A DNA stretch of 64,000 bases, from assembly GCA_020636005.1 (NCBI GenBank), contig JACJYR010000001.1, positions 2,304,001-2,368,000 of the forward strand. Direction: 5' to 3'. The DNA is from Lewinellaceae bacterium. Lineage in GTDB: Bacteria; Bacteroidota; Bacteroidia; Chitinophagales; Saprospiraceae. Of the stretch, positions 1-8,034 are shown in pieces. A program made the position numbers and the translations under genes. The notes beneath the pieces were generated by a model. The model ran no database searches. It was not told where the DNA came from and saw only the letters and a list, made by a program, of their open reading frames with translations. Positions within the stretch are counted from its first letter, which is position 1. Every line of letters begins with the position of its first letter.

Positions 1-170
1 AAGTGAAAATCGGGGACGTGATTTCTATTGACGGCAGCACGGGAAAAATCATCGCCATGGATAGTTCCTCCCTCACGCTCCAGGGGGATGGAAAAATAAT
101 TGTGATACCTTTAAAGAAATTGACGTCAGAGAAGGTGGAAATTTTTTCCAATGAGCGGCAAATCAAGTAG
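1..170 (+). CDS. MscS-like mechanosensitive channel, C-terminal fragment
   Basis: An open frame (codons starting at base 3) enters from the left edge and stops with TAG at 168-170, giving 55 residues of a C-terminus. It reads GDVISIDGSTGKI, then a stretch ending in DGKIIVIPLKKL. This matches the small beta-domain of MscS-family channels, where a GD.I.I.G..G.V motif is followed by a strand ending in IPN..L. The usual Asn after IP is replaced here by Leu. The protein would be an inner-membrane channel opened by membrane tension. The membrane part lies outside the window, so the family call rests on this domain only. A different beta-barrel regulatory domain is possible but less likely. Confidence 0.55.
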   Translation, partial: VKIGDVISIDGSTGKIIAMDSSSLTLQGDGKIIVIPLKKLTSEKVEIFSNERQIK

Positions 171-298
171 CCTCCCGTAGGGAATTACTCCCAGTATTAT
201 CTTTACGGCTTCATAAACGAAGTTTGGATTTGAATGAAACTCACAAATCCAGGCTCACCTTTACAATTTTAATTTTAACTATTGAAAAAATTTCACTG

Positions 299-1315
299 AT
301 GAACAAGAAATTTACTCTCCTTTCATTGGCCCTTCTATTCTTCTGCTTCGCTTTGCAGGCACAAACGGTGGAAGAAATGCAGGCGCAAAAAGCGCAAAAA
401 GTACAAGAACTCTCTACGCTTGAGCCGCAGTTGAAAGAATTGGGCGGCAAGGTGGATGCACTCAAAGCTGAAATCGACGGTTTGACCGATAAGCTTACGC
501 CTTACCCACGATGGGATGTGGGCGTTTTGGGAAATATCGGTTTTAACATTGCCAATTTCAACAACTGGTTTTCCAAGTCAACGCCCAACACTTCAGCCAT
601 AACAATTGGACTGACTGCAAACCCTTATGCCAACCTTCAACAAAAAAAGTATTTCTGGCGCAACGGTGCAAACCTGACCCTGGGCTGGCAGAAGTTCAAT
701 GACAAGGATGTATCTGACGACAATAGCGACTTCCAGGTGGCTGCCGATGCCTTCAATATCACTTCTCTGTTTGGTTACAAATTGTCTGAGAAGATTGCCA
801 TTTCTACACTTGGCGAATACCGTACTTCGGTACTGGAGGGAAAATTCAACAACCCTGGTTACCTTGATCTGGGGGCTGGCGCTACCTGGACGCCCATCAC
901 TGATTTAGTGGTCGTTATCCATCCTTTGAACTACAATTTCGTATTCTCCGATTCCGGGTTCGATTACGAATCATCGCTCGGTTGCAAGGTCGTGGCCGAT
1001 TACACGAGGTCCATTGTAAAGGGCATTTCCTGGAAATCCAACCTCTCCGCCTTCCTGAGCTATAAAGGTACGGATCTCTCCAACTGGACCTGGGTGAACA
1101 GCTTCAGTACTGCCGTCAAAGGTATCGGTATAGGTCTGGACATTGGGCTTCGTGGCAATAAGCAGGAGGCTTTTAATTATGCAACCAACTTGCCCATAGA
1201 TGCCGATAAGAATGAGCCGTACAAAGGCACCTTGGCAGATCTTCCAGGAAAATACAGTAAAATCCAGACCTACTGGATCCTGGGTTTATCTTATGCCATT
1301 TCCACTAAAAAGTAA
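299..1315 (+). CDS. DUF3078 family outer-membrane protein
   Basis: The protein has 338 residues. I chose the ATG at 299 because it is followed at once by a typical signal peptide (MNKKFTLLSLALLFFCFALQAQ); an upstream in-frame start at 224 would add 25 residues with no signal character. A short charged coiled-coil-like stretch (about residues 22-65, rich in Glu, Gln, Lys) precedes a beta-barrel-like region with alternating aromatic residues, beginning PRWDVGVLGNIGFN. That region is characteristic of the Bacteroidota family DUF3078. The product is probably an outer-membrane barrel of unknown role. A rho-independent terminator follows at 1376-1408, so it appears to be transcribed alone. Confidence 0.75.
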   Translation: MNKKFTLLSLALLFFCFALQAQTVEEMQAQKAQKVQELSTLEPQLKELGGKVDALKAEIDGLTDKLTPYPRWDVGVLGNIGFNIANFNNWFSKSTPNTSAITIGLTANPYANLQQKKYFWRNGANLTLGWQKFNDKDVSDDNSDFQVAADAFNITSLFGYKLSEKIAISTLGEYRTSVLEGKFNNPGYLDLGAGATWTPITDLVVVIHPLNYNFVFSDSGFDYESSLGCKVVADYTRSIVKGISWKSNLSAFLSYKGTDLSNWTWVNSFSTAVKGIGIGLDIGLRGNKQEAFNYATNLPIDADKNEPYKGTLADLPGKYSKIQTYWILGLSYAISTKK

Positions 1316-1375
1316 TTCCCTGGTTTTTTGAGCCAGCCGCCCCTTGAATAACATTATACCTGAAACACTACTATT

Positions 1376-1408
1376 GAAAAGCCTGCCTTCAGTGAAGGTG
1401 GGCTTTTC
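1376..1408 (+). terminator. Rho-independent terminator after the DUF3078 gene
   Basis: The arms GAAAAGCC and GGCTTTTC flank an inner stem CCTTC/GAAGG with a short AGT loop, followed by T-rich sequence. It lies 60 bases after the DUF3078 stop codon. Confidence 0.6.
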
Positions 1409-1412
1409 TGTT

Positions 1413-1420
1413 TACTTTTG
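1413..1420 (+). promoter_or_regulatory. Bacteroidota -7 promoter element for the acyl-CoA operon
   Basis: TACTTTTG fits the TAnnTTTG consensus of the Bacteroidota housekeeping sigma factor. It lies 24 bases before the dehydrogenase start, just after the terminator. No clear -33 box is visible. Confidence 0.45.
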
Positions 1421-1444
1421 GGCGCTCTAACCAAATCTGTTTTT

Positions 1445-2605
1445 ATGATGAAAATAGGCATAATCGGCAGCGGCTCTATGGGCGCTGGCATAGCACAAGT
1501 TGCCGCCACGGCAGGGCACGAAGTGCTGCTGTACGACAACAACCCCGCCGCCCTCGAACGGGCAAAGACAAACCTGTTGAACATCCTCAACAAGCTCGCC
1601 GCCAAAGGTAAAATGGACGACCGCACCGCCAAGGCTATTTTCGGCAGGGTCTATTTTGTGGACAATCTGCTCGCTTTTGCAGAATGCGGGCTGGTAATCG
1701 AAGCTATTATTGAAGATTTAGGCATCAAAAAATCGGTTTTCGGGCAATTGGAAGACATCGTTGAAAGCAGCTGCATCCTTGCCACCAACACTTCTTCCCT
1801 GTCTGTGACGGCCATCGCATCTGCTTGCCAGCAACCTGATCGGGTCATCGGCATCCACTTTTTTAATCCTGCCCCATTGATGAAATTGGTGGAGGTAATT
1901 CCTGCCATTCAAACAAAAGCCGAAATAGTAAAACAGGCAAGAAACCTCATCGAAGGCTGGGGCAAGCTGGTCGTACTGGCAAAAGATACGCCTGGCTTCA
2001 TTGTTAATCGCGTGGCGAGGCCATTTTACGGAGAAGCTCTCCGTCTATTGGAAGAAGGCTTGGCAGATGTAGCCACCATTGATTGGGCGATGACGGAAAT
2101 AGGCGGTTTCCGCATGGGGCCGTTTACCTTGATGGATTTTATTGGAAATGATGTCAACTACACAGTGACGGAGACGGTGTTCCAAGCATTTTACTATGAT
2201 CCTCGCTACAAGCCCGCCTTTACCCAAAAACGTCTATCTGAGGCTGGTTGGCTGGGCAGGAAGACTGGCCGCGGCTATTACGATTATGCAGAAGGTACTA
2301 TTCAACCCGAACCCAAAAAAGACAATCAACTCTGCAGGGACATCGTCTGGCGCATCGTCGTCATGCTCATCAACGAGGCCGCCGATGCCCTTTACCTCAA
2401 CATCGCCTCCCGCGATGATATTGACACTGCCATGACCACCGGGGTCAACTATCCGAAAGGACTCCTTCGCTGGGCAGATGAAGTTGGGATAAAGCATTGC
2501 GTGGAAACAATGGACCGCCTCCATGTCGAATACCTCGAAGACCGCTACCGCTGCAGCCCGCTGCTGCGCAAAATGGCGAGGGATGGGAAAACCTTTTATC
2601 AATGA
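1445..2605 (+). CDS. 3-hydroxyacyl-CoA dehydrogenase (PaaH-like)
   Basis: The protein has 386 residues and is an NAD-dependent cytoplasmic enzyme that oxidises a 3-hydroxyacyl-CoA to the 3-oxo form. The Rossmann dinucleotide motif GSGSMG is at residues 8-13. The family signature HFFNPAPLMKLVEV is at about 138-151, followed by two C-terminal helical domains of the 3HCDH type. The ATG at 1445 fits the start of the Rossmann strand; a start at 1418 would add an unconserved tail. It overlaps the thioesterase gene by ATGA and is followed by a thiolase. This order resembles the lower phenylacetate pathway (PaaH-PaaI-PaaJ), acting on 3-hydroxyadipyl-CoA. A 3-hydroxybutyryl-CoA role cannot be excluded, because the ring epoxidase and ligase genes are absent from the window. 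Confidence 0.85.
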   Translation: MMKIGIIGSGSMGAGIAQVAATAGHEVLLYDNNPAALERAKTNLLNILNKLAAKGKMDDRTAKAIFGRVYFVDNLLAFAECGLVIEAIIEDLGIKKSVFGQLEDIVESSCILATNTSSLSVTAIASACQQPDRVIGIHFFNPAPLMKLVEVIPAIQTKAEIVKQARNLIEGWGKLVVLAKDTPGFIVNRVARPFYGEALRLLEEGLADVATIDWAMTEIGGFRMGPFTLMDFIGNDVNYTVTETVFQAFYYDPRYKPAFTQKRLSEAGWLGRKTGRGYYDYAEGTIQPEPKKDNQLCRDIVWRIVVMLINEAADALYLNIASRDDIDTAMTTGVNYPKGLLRWADEVGIKHCVETMDRLHVEYLEDRYRCSPLLRKMARDGKTFYQ

Positions 2606-3024
2606 CAAAAAAAGAACTCGCCACCAAAGTGGTGGACAAAATGTACTTTAACGATCCGTTCAGTCTTTGGCTCGGCATAGAACGGATAGAAGATGATGCC
2701 GGTCGTTCTACCCTTCGGATGACAGTGCGCAAGGAAATGCTGAACGGCTTTGGCACGGCGCACGGAGGCATTACTTTTTCCCTGGCCGACAGTGCGCTTG
2801 CCTTTGCATCCAACTCTCACGGGCGCCAGGCTGTTTCCATCGAAACTTCCATTTCGCATACGGTGAAAGTCAAAGAAGGGGATGTACTCACGGCCATTGC
2901 AGAAGAGGAAAACCTTTCGCACAAAATCGGCAACTACCGTGTGGTGGTGAAAAACCAGCACGATATGGTTGTCGCACTGTTTAAGGGCATCGTTTACCGT
3001 ACCAGCAGGGATTGGGAGGTATGA
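2602..3024 (+). CDS. PaaI-type hotdog-fold acyl-CoA thioesterase
   Basis: The protein has 140 residues. The start ATG overlaps the stop of the preceding dehydrogenase (ATGA), which indicates translational coupling. The hotdog signature NGFGTAHGGITFSLADSALAF carries the conserved HGG and the acidic residue of the PaaI/PaaD group. This family hydrolyses aryl- or acyl-CoA esters formed as dead-end products of phenylacetate breakdown, so it may release trapped CoA for the pathway encoded on either side. The length is normal for the family. The exact substrate is not shown by the sequence. Confidence 0.82.
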   Translation: MTKKELATKVVDKMYFNDPFSLWLGIERIEDDAGRSTLRMTVRKEMLNGFGTAHGGITFSLADSALAFASNSHGRQAVSIETSISHTVKVKEGDVLTAIAEEENLSHKIGNYRVVVKNQHDMVVALFKGIVYRTSRDWEV

Positions 3025-3070
3025 CAAGCCGACAGTTTAAACATCAAAACAGCATTTTAAAAAAGGACAA

Positions 3071-4285
3071 ATGAAAGACGTATTTATCGTTGACGCCGTG
3101 CGTACACCCGTCGGCAATTTCCAGGGAACGCTTTCCCCCATTCGTGCCGACGACCTGGCGGCCCATGCTATCAAATCATTGGTGGAGAAACACCCCGGCA
3201 TCCCAAAAGACGCTTACGAAGACGTCTATCTGGGCTGCGCCAACCAGGCAGGTGAGGACAACCGCAATGTTGCCCGAATGGCCTCGCTGCTGGCCGGGCT
3301 GCCCTGGAGCGTACCGGGCGAAACGGTCAACCGTCTTTGCTCCTCCGGCATGGCGGCCGTCATCCACGCCAGCCGGGCCGTCCAAACCGGAAACGGCGAA
3401 TTGTTCATTGCCGGCGGCGTAGAACAGATGACCCGTGGTCCTTGGGTCATCTCCAAAGTATCGCAGCCCTTCGGGCGGGATGCCGAGATGCACGACAGCA
3501 GTTTCGGGTGGCGTTTCATCAACCCCAGGATGGAAGCGCTCTATGGCACGGACGGCATGGGCAACACCGCCGAGAACCTTGCGGCATTGCACAAAATAAG
3601 CAGGGAGGATCAGGACAAATTTGCCCATTGGTCGCAAATGAAAGCGGCCAAAGCGCAGGTATCTGGCCGGCTGGCAGAAGAAATCGTTCCTGTACCCATC
3701 CCGCAGCGGAAAGCCGATCCGCTCATTTTTGACAAGGATGAATTTATTAAACCCAACACGACTTTGGAGGTTTTAGCCAAACTGCGCCCCGCTTTCAAAA
3801 AAGCAGCAGAGGGTGGATCGGTGACCGCAGGAAACTCATCGGGCCTGAACGACGGCGCCGCTGCTATGCTCGTTGCTTCTGAACAGGCAATTAAACAATA
3901 CAACCTGACGCCACTTGCCCGCATCGTTGCTTCCGGCGTAGCAGGTGTTGAACCCCGCATCATGGGCATTGGGCCGGTGCCAGCCTCTGAGAAAGCCTTG
4001 AAAAGGGCTGCCCTGAAACTCAACGATATGGAGATTATCGAACTGAACGAAGCCTTTGCCGCACAGGCCCTCGCCTGCACCCGTACCTGGGGTATCGCCG
4101 ACGACGACCCAAGGTTGAACCCTAACGGTGGAGCCATCGCCATCGGCCACCCGCTCGGCATGTCGGGCACGAGGATTTTGCAAACAGCGGCCATCGAATT
4201 GCACCAACAACAAAAGCGCTATGCGTTAGTCACCATGTGCATCGGGGTGGGGCAGGGATATGCGACCGTCATCGAGCGGGTTTGA
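3071..4285 (+). CDS. Acetyl-CoA C-acyltransferase (3-oxoadipyl-CoA thiolase-like)
   Basis: The protein has 404 residues, the normal size for a degradative thiolase. The acylated cysteine is Cys90 in NRLCSSGMAA. The second catalytic set is His360 in GHPLGMSG and Cys390 in TMCIGVGQG. The segment YGTDGMGNTAENLA resembles the PcaF/PaaJ subgroup, which cleaves 3-oxoadipyl-CoA to succinyl-CoA and acetyl-CoA. It is the last gene of the three-gene acyl-CoA operon. Because the window lacks the upper pathway, a general acetyl-CoA acetyltransferase remains possible. Confidence 0.85.
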   Translation: MKDVFIVDAVRTPVGNFQGTLSPIRADDLAAHAIKSLVEKHPGIPKDAYEDVYLGCANQAGEDNRNVARMASLLAGLPWSVPGETVNRLCSSGMAAVIHASRAVQTGNGELFIAGGVEQMTRGPWVISKVSQPFGRDAEMHDSSFGWRFINPRMEALYGTDGMGNTAENLAALHKISREDQDKFAHWSQMKAAKAQVSGRLAEEIVPVPIPQRKADPLIFDKDEFIKPNTTLEVLAKLRPAFKKAAEGGSVTAGNSSGLNDGAAAMLVASEQAIKQYNLTPLARIVASGVAGVEPRIMGIGPVPASEKALKRAALKLNDMEIIELNEAFAAQALACTRTWGIADDDPRLNPNGGAIAIGHPLGMSGTRILQTAAIELHQQQKRYALVTMCIGVGQGYATVIERV

Positions 4286-4375
4286 AAAAATGCTGACCTT
4301 TTTCCAAAAAAAAGTGTTTCTTTATCACAAATTTCATCACCAAATTATCAACCTTATTGAGTCAGCGTTTTTGAC

Positions 4376-4396
4376 GGCTCGCCGATACGGCGAGCC
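4376..4396. repeat. Perfect short hairpin in the thiolase-BI-1 gap
   Basis: GGCTCGCCG and CGGCGAGCC pair perfectly around an ATA loop. There is no T-tract, so it is not a simple terminator. It lies 62 bases before the next start codon and could be a REP-like element or a leader structure. Confidence 0.5.
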
Positions 4397-4457
4397 AGTG
4401 GTAGGGAGCAGGTTATTTGTCTCGCTATCGCTCAATAAATTAAATTACTTACCCATC

Positions 4458-5219
4458 ATGGCAAGAAAAAGCATGTTCTCTTCCTCCAACAACCCTTTTA
4501 TGAAGGAGGAAGCCTACCGAAAAAGTTCAAACGAAATACTCGATGCTGGATTGATTGACAAGGGCGAACGAATGACCGTCCAGGGCGCCATCAACAAATC
4601 CTTCATCCTGTTTGGCATTATGATGCTCACCACCCTTGTCAGCTTTGCCTATCCCAGCCCGTTGTTCATGTGGGGCGGGGCGATAGGTGGGCTGGTCGTA
4701 GTGCTCATCGCAAGTTTTAAAACGCATTTGTCAGCTACATTAGCCCCCATCTATGCGCTGCTCGAAGGGCTTTGTGTCGGATCCGTCACGGCAATTTACG
4801 CCGCCGGCTTCGGCGGCGGCATCATTTTCCATGCAGTCACCCTGACCTTTGCCCTGCTTTTTGCGATGTTGTTTATCTATAAAACAGGTATCATCAAAGT
4901 GACCAATAAATTCCGTACGGGTGTTGTCATGGCCACGGGTGCAGTATTACTGGTCTATTTGCTGAGTTTTGTCCTGGGCTTTTTTGGCATCAGCGTTCCT
5001 TACCTGCACCAGGGCGGCATGATAGGCATCGGCATCAGTCTCGTCATCATCGGCGTAGCTACGCTCAATCTGCTGCTGGATTTCGACAATTTTGAAAAAG
5101 GCGAACAGTATGGCGCACCGGCCTACATGGAGTGGTTTTCAGCCATGGGGCTTTTGATAACGCTGGTCTGGCTGTATTTTGAAATACTTCGTTTGCTGTC
5201 CATCCTCAACAGGGATTGA
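4458..5219 (+). CDS. Bax inhibitor-1/YccA family membrane protein
   Basis: The protein has 253 residues. I chose the ATG at 4458 because MARKSMFSSSNNPFM begins the conserved N-terminal tail of this family; the frame upstream encodes an unconserved stretch. A cytoplasmic N-terminal segment of about 55 residues is followed by seven hydrophobic segments, including FGIMMLTTLVSFAY and the C-terminal LITLVWLYFEILRLL. The family forms pH-sensitive calcium-leak-like channels or protease modulators in the inner membrane. It belongs to the large-form Bacteroidota/Actinobacteria branch with an extended N-terminus. A bidirectional terminator follows. Confidence 0.85.
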   Translation: MARKSMFSSSNNPFMKEEAYRKSSNEILDAGLIDKGERMTVQGAINKSFILFGIMMLTTLVSFAYPSPLFMWGGAIGGLVVVLIASFKTHLSATLAPIYALLEGLCVGSVTAIYAAGFGGGIIFHAVTLTFALLFAMLFIYKTGIIKVTNKFRTGVVMATGAVLLVYLLSFVLGFFGISVPYLHQGGMIGIGISLVIIGVATLNLLLDFDNFEKGEQYGAPAYMEWFSAMGLLITLVWLYFEILRLLSILNRD

Positions 5220-5245
5220 TCCCCTTTCTCCTAGCCGGCAACCAA

Positions 5246-5284
5246 TAAAAATGCCCATCCCGACAAGTTCAGGATGGGCATTTT
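5246..5284. terminator. Bidirectional terminator
   Basis: AAAATGCCCATCC and GGATGGGCATTTT pair perfectly around an 11-base loop, with A and T runs on the two sides. It separates two convergent genes. Confidence 0.85.
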
Positions 5285-5303
5285 CTTTTAAATTGATCCG
5301 CTT

Positions 5304-5837
5304 CTATGCCCCTGCTTTTCCGACCACGTTCCTGAAAGACATCACCTTCGAGCGCCAATAGGCCGAATCCTTTAACCTGTCAATGACCACCCCCCTGCCA
5401 GAAGTGGAATGTATAACCGTAATATCACCGTTGTCGTTGTCGAGGACAATAGCTACATGGAATACCCTGCCTCCTTTGCTGCGCCGAAAGAATACCAAAT
5501 CGCCGGGCTGTGCCTCCTGTTTGGAGACTTTTTTGCCCTGCGACTCCTGGGAGGCGGACGAGCCGGCCATTTCAATGTCAAAATTCTTCATCACATAGTG
5601 TACGAAGCCGGAACAGTCGAAGCTGTTGGGGCCTTTGCTGGCCGATCGGTACTTGGATCCGACATATTCCTGGGAGAAATCTACGATGCCGTTCCTTACC
5701 TTAATTTCTTTTTTGCTGGAAGTCCTTGCTTCAGCAAGGGGGCCTTTATCGGCCGATTGGGTAAAGGCACTACATGATACCAGACCGACTAAAACAGTGC
5801 AAGACAGTATGCCTTGCAAAAAGCATCTTTTTAACAT
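5304..5837 (-). CDS. NlpC/P60 family cell-wall hydrolase, lipoprotein
   Basis: The protein has 177 residues. The N-terminus is a lipoprotein signal with lipobox LVSC, so Cys22 would be lipidated. The NlpC/P60 domain spans about residues 48-170. The catalytic Cys75 is in FDCSGFVHYVM, the active-site His127 is in VFHVAIV, and His143 in VIHSTSGRG completes the expected triad. These enzymes cut peptide stems of peptidoglycan, usually the D-Glu/diaminopimelate bond, from the periplasmic side. It is a single gene facing the BI-1 gene, with a terminator between them. Confidence 0.88.
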   Translation of the reverse strand: MLKRCFLQGILSCTVLVGLVSCSAFTQSADKGPLAEARTSSKKEIKVRNGIVDFSQEYVGSKYRSASKGPNSFDCSGFVHYVMKNFDIEMAGSSASQESQGKKVSKQEAQPGDLVFFRRSKGGRVFHVAIVLDNDNGDITVIHSTSGRGVVIDRLKDSAYWRSKVMSFRNVVGKAGA

Positions 5838-5988
5838 AACCCGGTTTTTATTGATCGTATTAAATCGTTCGTGGGACGGATGAACTAGTTAGTGTGCAAG
5901 TCTTTGAAGAGAAGGCTTAAAGGGGAAGCAAAACGGATGGGCAAATAAAAGCATTGTGTTTCAAATCGTAAAATTTGTTAATACTTTT

Positions 5989-6768
5989 CTAATCCAATAT
6001 TTTATACCGGTCCTGGTCGGGCAGGAATTGGAGGTTATTCCGATAAGCTTCCATGTTGTCCAAATGTAAAGTAATCGTGAAAATGTCTTCGACCTGGGCT
6101 GTGCGGTAGAGGAGGTTGCCTGCATAATCAATGACGGATGTATCGCCTTGGTATTTGAATCCGTTGGCGTCTTCCCCCACCCTGTTTACACCCACGACAT
6201 ACGACTGGTTTTCGATGGCCCGGGCCATTAACAACTGCCTCCAATGGTGGCCTCTTTTTTCAGGCCAGTTGGCCATGTACAGCAGCAGGTCGTAGTTTTC
6301 GGTATTCCTGCTCCAAACCGGGAAGCGCAAATCGTAACAGATGAGGGGGCAAATTTTCCAACCTTTCCATGCCACTATCAATTTTCTCTTGCCGGCGGTA
6401 TAGTGCTCATGTTCGCCTGCCAATGTGAACAGATGGCGCTTATCATACAATTCGTAGCAGTAGTCTGGCTGCATCCAAACCAAGCGGTTGTAGAATTTGC
6501 CGTTGTCTTCGATGACCAGGCTCCCCGTCACAACAGCGTTCAGTTCAGCGGCCTTTTTCCCCAACCAATCCAGTGTACGGCCCTGCATCGTTTCGGCAAT
6601 CACAGCAGCATTCATGCTGAACCCTGTATTGAACATTTCCGGCAAGACGACAAGATCGGTTTTGCCAGCCAGTCCTTCGAGTTTCTTTGAGAACATGGAG
6701 AGGTTCTCCGCTGCATGTTCCCAATGCAGGGTGGACTGGACGGTGGTAATTCGCAATGATTTTTCCAT
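5989..6768 (-). CDS. Carbon-nitrogen hydrolase, omega-amidase (YafV/Nit2-like)
   Basis: The protein has 259 residues and belongs to the nitrilase superfamily. The catalytic triad is visible: Glu44 in VVLPEMFNTGF, Lys110 in ELYDKRHLF and Cys144 in CPLICYDLRFP. These flanking sequences match the omega-amidase branch, which hydrolyses alpha-ketoglutaramate or related amides in the methionine salvage and glutamine transaminase routes. The protein is cytoplasmic with no signal peptide. It lies upstream of convergent RNA and protein synthesis genes without an obvious operon partner; the gap to the L25 gene start is on the same strand, so co-transcription from rplY is possible. Confidence 0.85.
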   Translation of the reverse strand: MEKSLRITTVQSTLHWEHAAENLSMFSKKLEGLAGKTDLVVLPEMFNTGFSMNAAVIAETMQGRTLDWLGKKAAELNAVVTGSLVIEDNGKFYNRLVWMQPDYCYELYDKRHLFTLAGEHEHYTAGKRKLIVAWKGWKICPLICYDLRFPVWSRNTENYDLLLYMANWPEKRGHHWRQLLMARAIENQSYVVGVNRVGEDANGFKYQGDTSVIDYAGNLLYRTAQVEDIFTITLHLDNMEAYRNNLQFLPDQDRYKILD

Positions 6769-6839
6769 AAAAACAAATGGGGCATAAAGATGTGAAACCT
6801 TTATGCCCCGTTGTATTAAGAGCCTTGGAAAAAAGGCAA

Positions 6840-7469
6840 TTATTCTGCTGCTTCGGTTGCCCCTTCGGCGGTATCGGCCGTAGCTGTTGGTTCTTCTTCC
6901 TCGCCAGTGGCGCCTTTGAGGCTTCTCGGAATGGCTACCGTTGCGATGGGCAGCGCTCCCGGGTTGAGGATTTCAACACCCTTTACTTGCTGAATGTCCC
7001 GCACCCGAAGGGATTGTCCCATCTTCAGCGTGGAAATATCAGCGAGGACATGGTCAACCATATTCTCAGGCTTTGTCTTGATGCTGACTGCCCTCACTTT
7101 TTGGATGAATTTGCCCCCGTTGCGCACCCCTGGGGATGTTCCCTCGAACAAGACCGGCACGGTAACTTTAATGGGGTGATCTTCTTTGAGCAAGAGGAAA
7201 TCAATGTGCCTGACCGTATCCTTGACGGGGTGGAACTGCACCTCTTTCAGGATGCACTTGTGTGCAGTGCCGTCCACATGTATTTCTGCAATCTTGAATT
7301 CGGGGGTGTAAATTATATCGCGCACCTCCTTGATGGAGGTGGTGAAATGAACCGGCTCTTTGTGTGCCCCGTAAATAACACAAGGTATTTTCTCATTGAG
7401 CAAAACGGCCTTCGTTGCTTTCTTGCCAAGTTCCGTTCTTGCTGTTCCGTTGACTGTTACCGTTACCAT
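6840..7469 (-). CDS. rplY: 50S ribosomal protein bL25 (Ctc/TL5 form)
   Basis: The protein has 209 residues, the long CTC/TL5 form with an N-terminal 5S-rRNA-binding barrel (about 1-90) and a C-terminal beta domain (about 95-185). It ends in an acidic tail of Glu, Ala and Thr. The N-terminus VTVTVNGTARTELGKKATK and the central VPVLFEGTSPGVRNGG are diagnostic. It binds 5S rRNA in the large subunit. A -7 promoter element lies about 110 bases upstream on this strand. Confidence 0.93.
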   Translation of the reverse strand: MVTVTVNGTARTELGKKATKAVLLNEKIPCVIYGAHKEPVHFTTSIKEVRDIIYTPEFKIAEIHVDGTAHKCILKEVQFHPVKDTVRHIDFLLLKEDHPIKVTVPVLFEGTSPGVRNGGKFIQKVRAVSIKTKPENMVDHVLADISTLKMGQSLRVRDIQQVKGVEILNPGALPIATVAIPRSLKGATGEEEEPTATADTAEGATEAAE

Positions 7470-7579
7470 GATTGTTGAGTTTCTTATTTTCGAATGCCAG
7501 GCGAGGGATGGATTATTTATTTTTGTTCGTACCCAGCCATGTCAAATCTTTTTTGTTGATACTTTTTGAAAAAGGCGGG

Positions 7580-7587
7580 CAAAGATA
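7580..7587 (-). promoter_or_regulatory. -7 promoter element for rplY
   Basis: On the minus strand the sequence is TATCTTTG, matching TAnnTTTG. It predicts a leader of about 100 bases in front of rplY. Confidence 0.45.
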
Positions 7588-7692
7588 GCCTTTTATCAAA
7601 GAAGAAGAAGTTTGGCCTGCGCATTTTTTTAGGTTTTTTAAAAAATCCGTTTAATAACAGCCTTGTTGCCAAAAATCTTCCATCCGCATCGC

Positions 7693-7724
7693 TTGGGCGT
7701 TTGCAAAAAATAACCTTACCTTTG
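7693..7724 (+). promoter_or_regulatory. Promoter for rpmH
   Basis: TACCTTTG at 7717-7724 matches the -7 consensus, and a TTG about 21 bases upstream (7693-7695) may serve as the -33 element. The L34 gene starts 51 bases later. Confidence 0.55.
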
Positions 7725-7775
7725 CCCTCCCTTAGAAAAACCATCCCTATTTGACAACTGTAAAATGACGATAAG

Positions 7776-7931
7776 ATGAAAAGGACTTACCAACCTTCCA
7801 GGAGAAAAAGAGCTAACAAGCACGGCTTCCGTGAGCGCATGAGCACGAAGAATGGCCGCAGGGTGCTTTCCCGCCGCCGTGCAAAGGGCCGTTGGAGCTT
7901 GTCGGTTTCCGACGAGAAGCATACGAAATAA
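7776..7931 (+). CDS. rpmH: 50S ribosomal protein bL34
   Basis: This short gene encodes 51 residues beginning MKRTYQPSRRKRANKHGFR and containing RMSTKNGRRVLSRRRAKGR. These are the classic bL34 motifs, and the protein is highly basic throughout. The start ATG at 7776 follows an out-of-frame ATG at 7765 that stops at once. In many bacteria rpmH is followed by rnpA and yidC. Here it is followed by a terminator and by convergent recX, so that coupling is lost. Confidence 0.97.
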   Translation: MKRTYQPSRRKRANKHGFRERMSTKNGRRVLSRRRAKGRWSLSVSDEKHTK

Positions 7932-7967
7932 GCTGGCGTTAGTTAGTTAGACAAGCTAATAACAACA

Positions 7968-8015
7968 ACACAAAAACCTCCTGTAATCTTTCAGCAATTA
8001 CAGGAGGTTTTTGTG
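7968..8015. terminator. Strong bidirectional terminator
   Basis: CACAAAAACCTCCTGTAAT pairs with ATTACAGGAGGTTTTTGTG around a 9-base loop. It serves rpmH on one side and recX on the other. Confidence 0.9.
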
Positions 8016-8034
8016 TTTTTTGTATTTGCCAGCG

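Noticed and set aside
4376..4396. GGCTCGCCG hairpin as a terminator
   Set aside because: There is no T-tract after it, and it lies just upstream of the next start codon.
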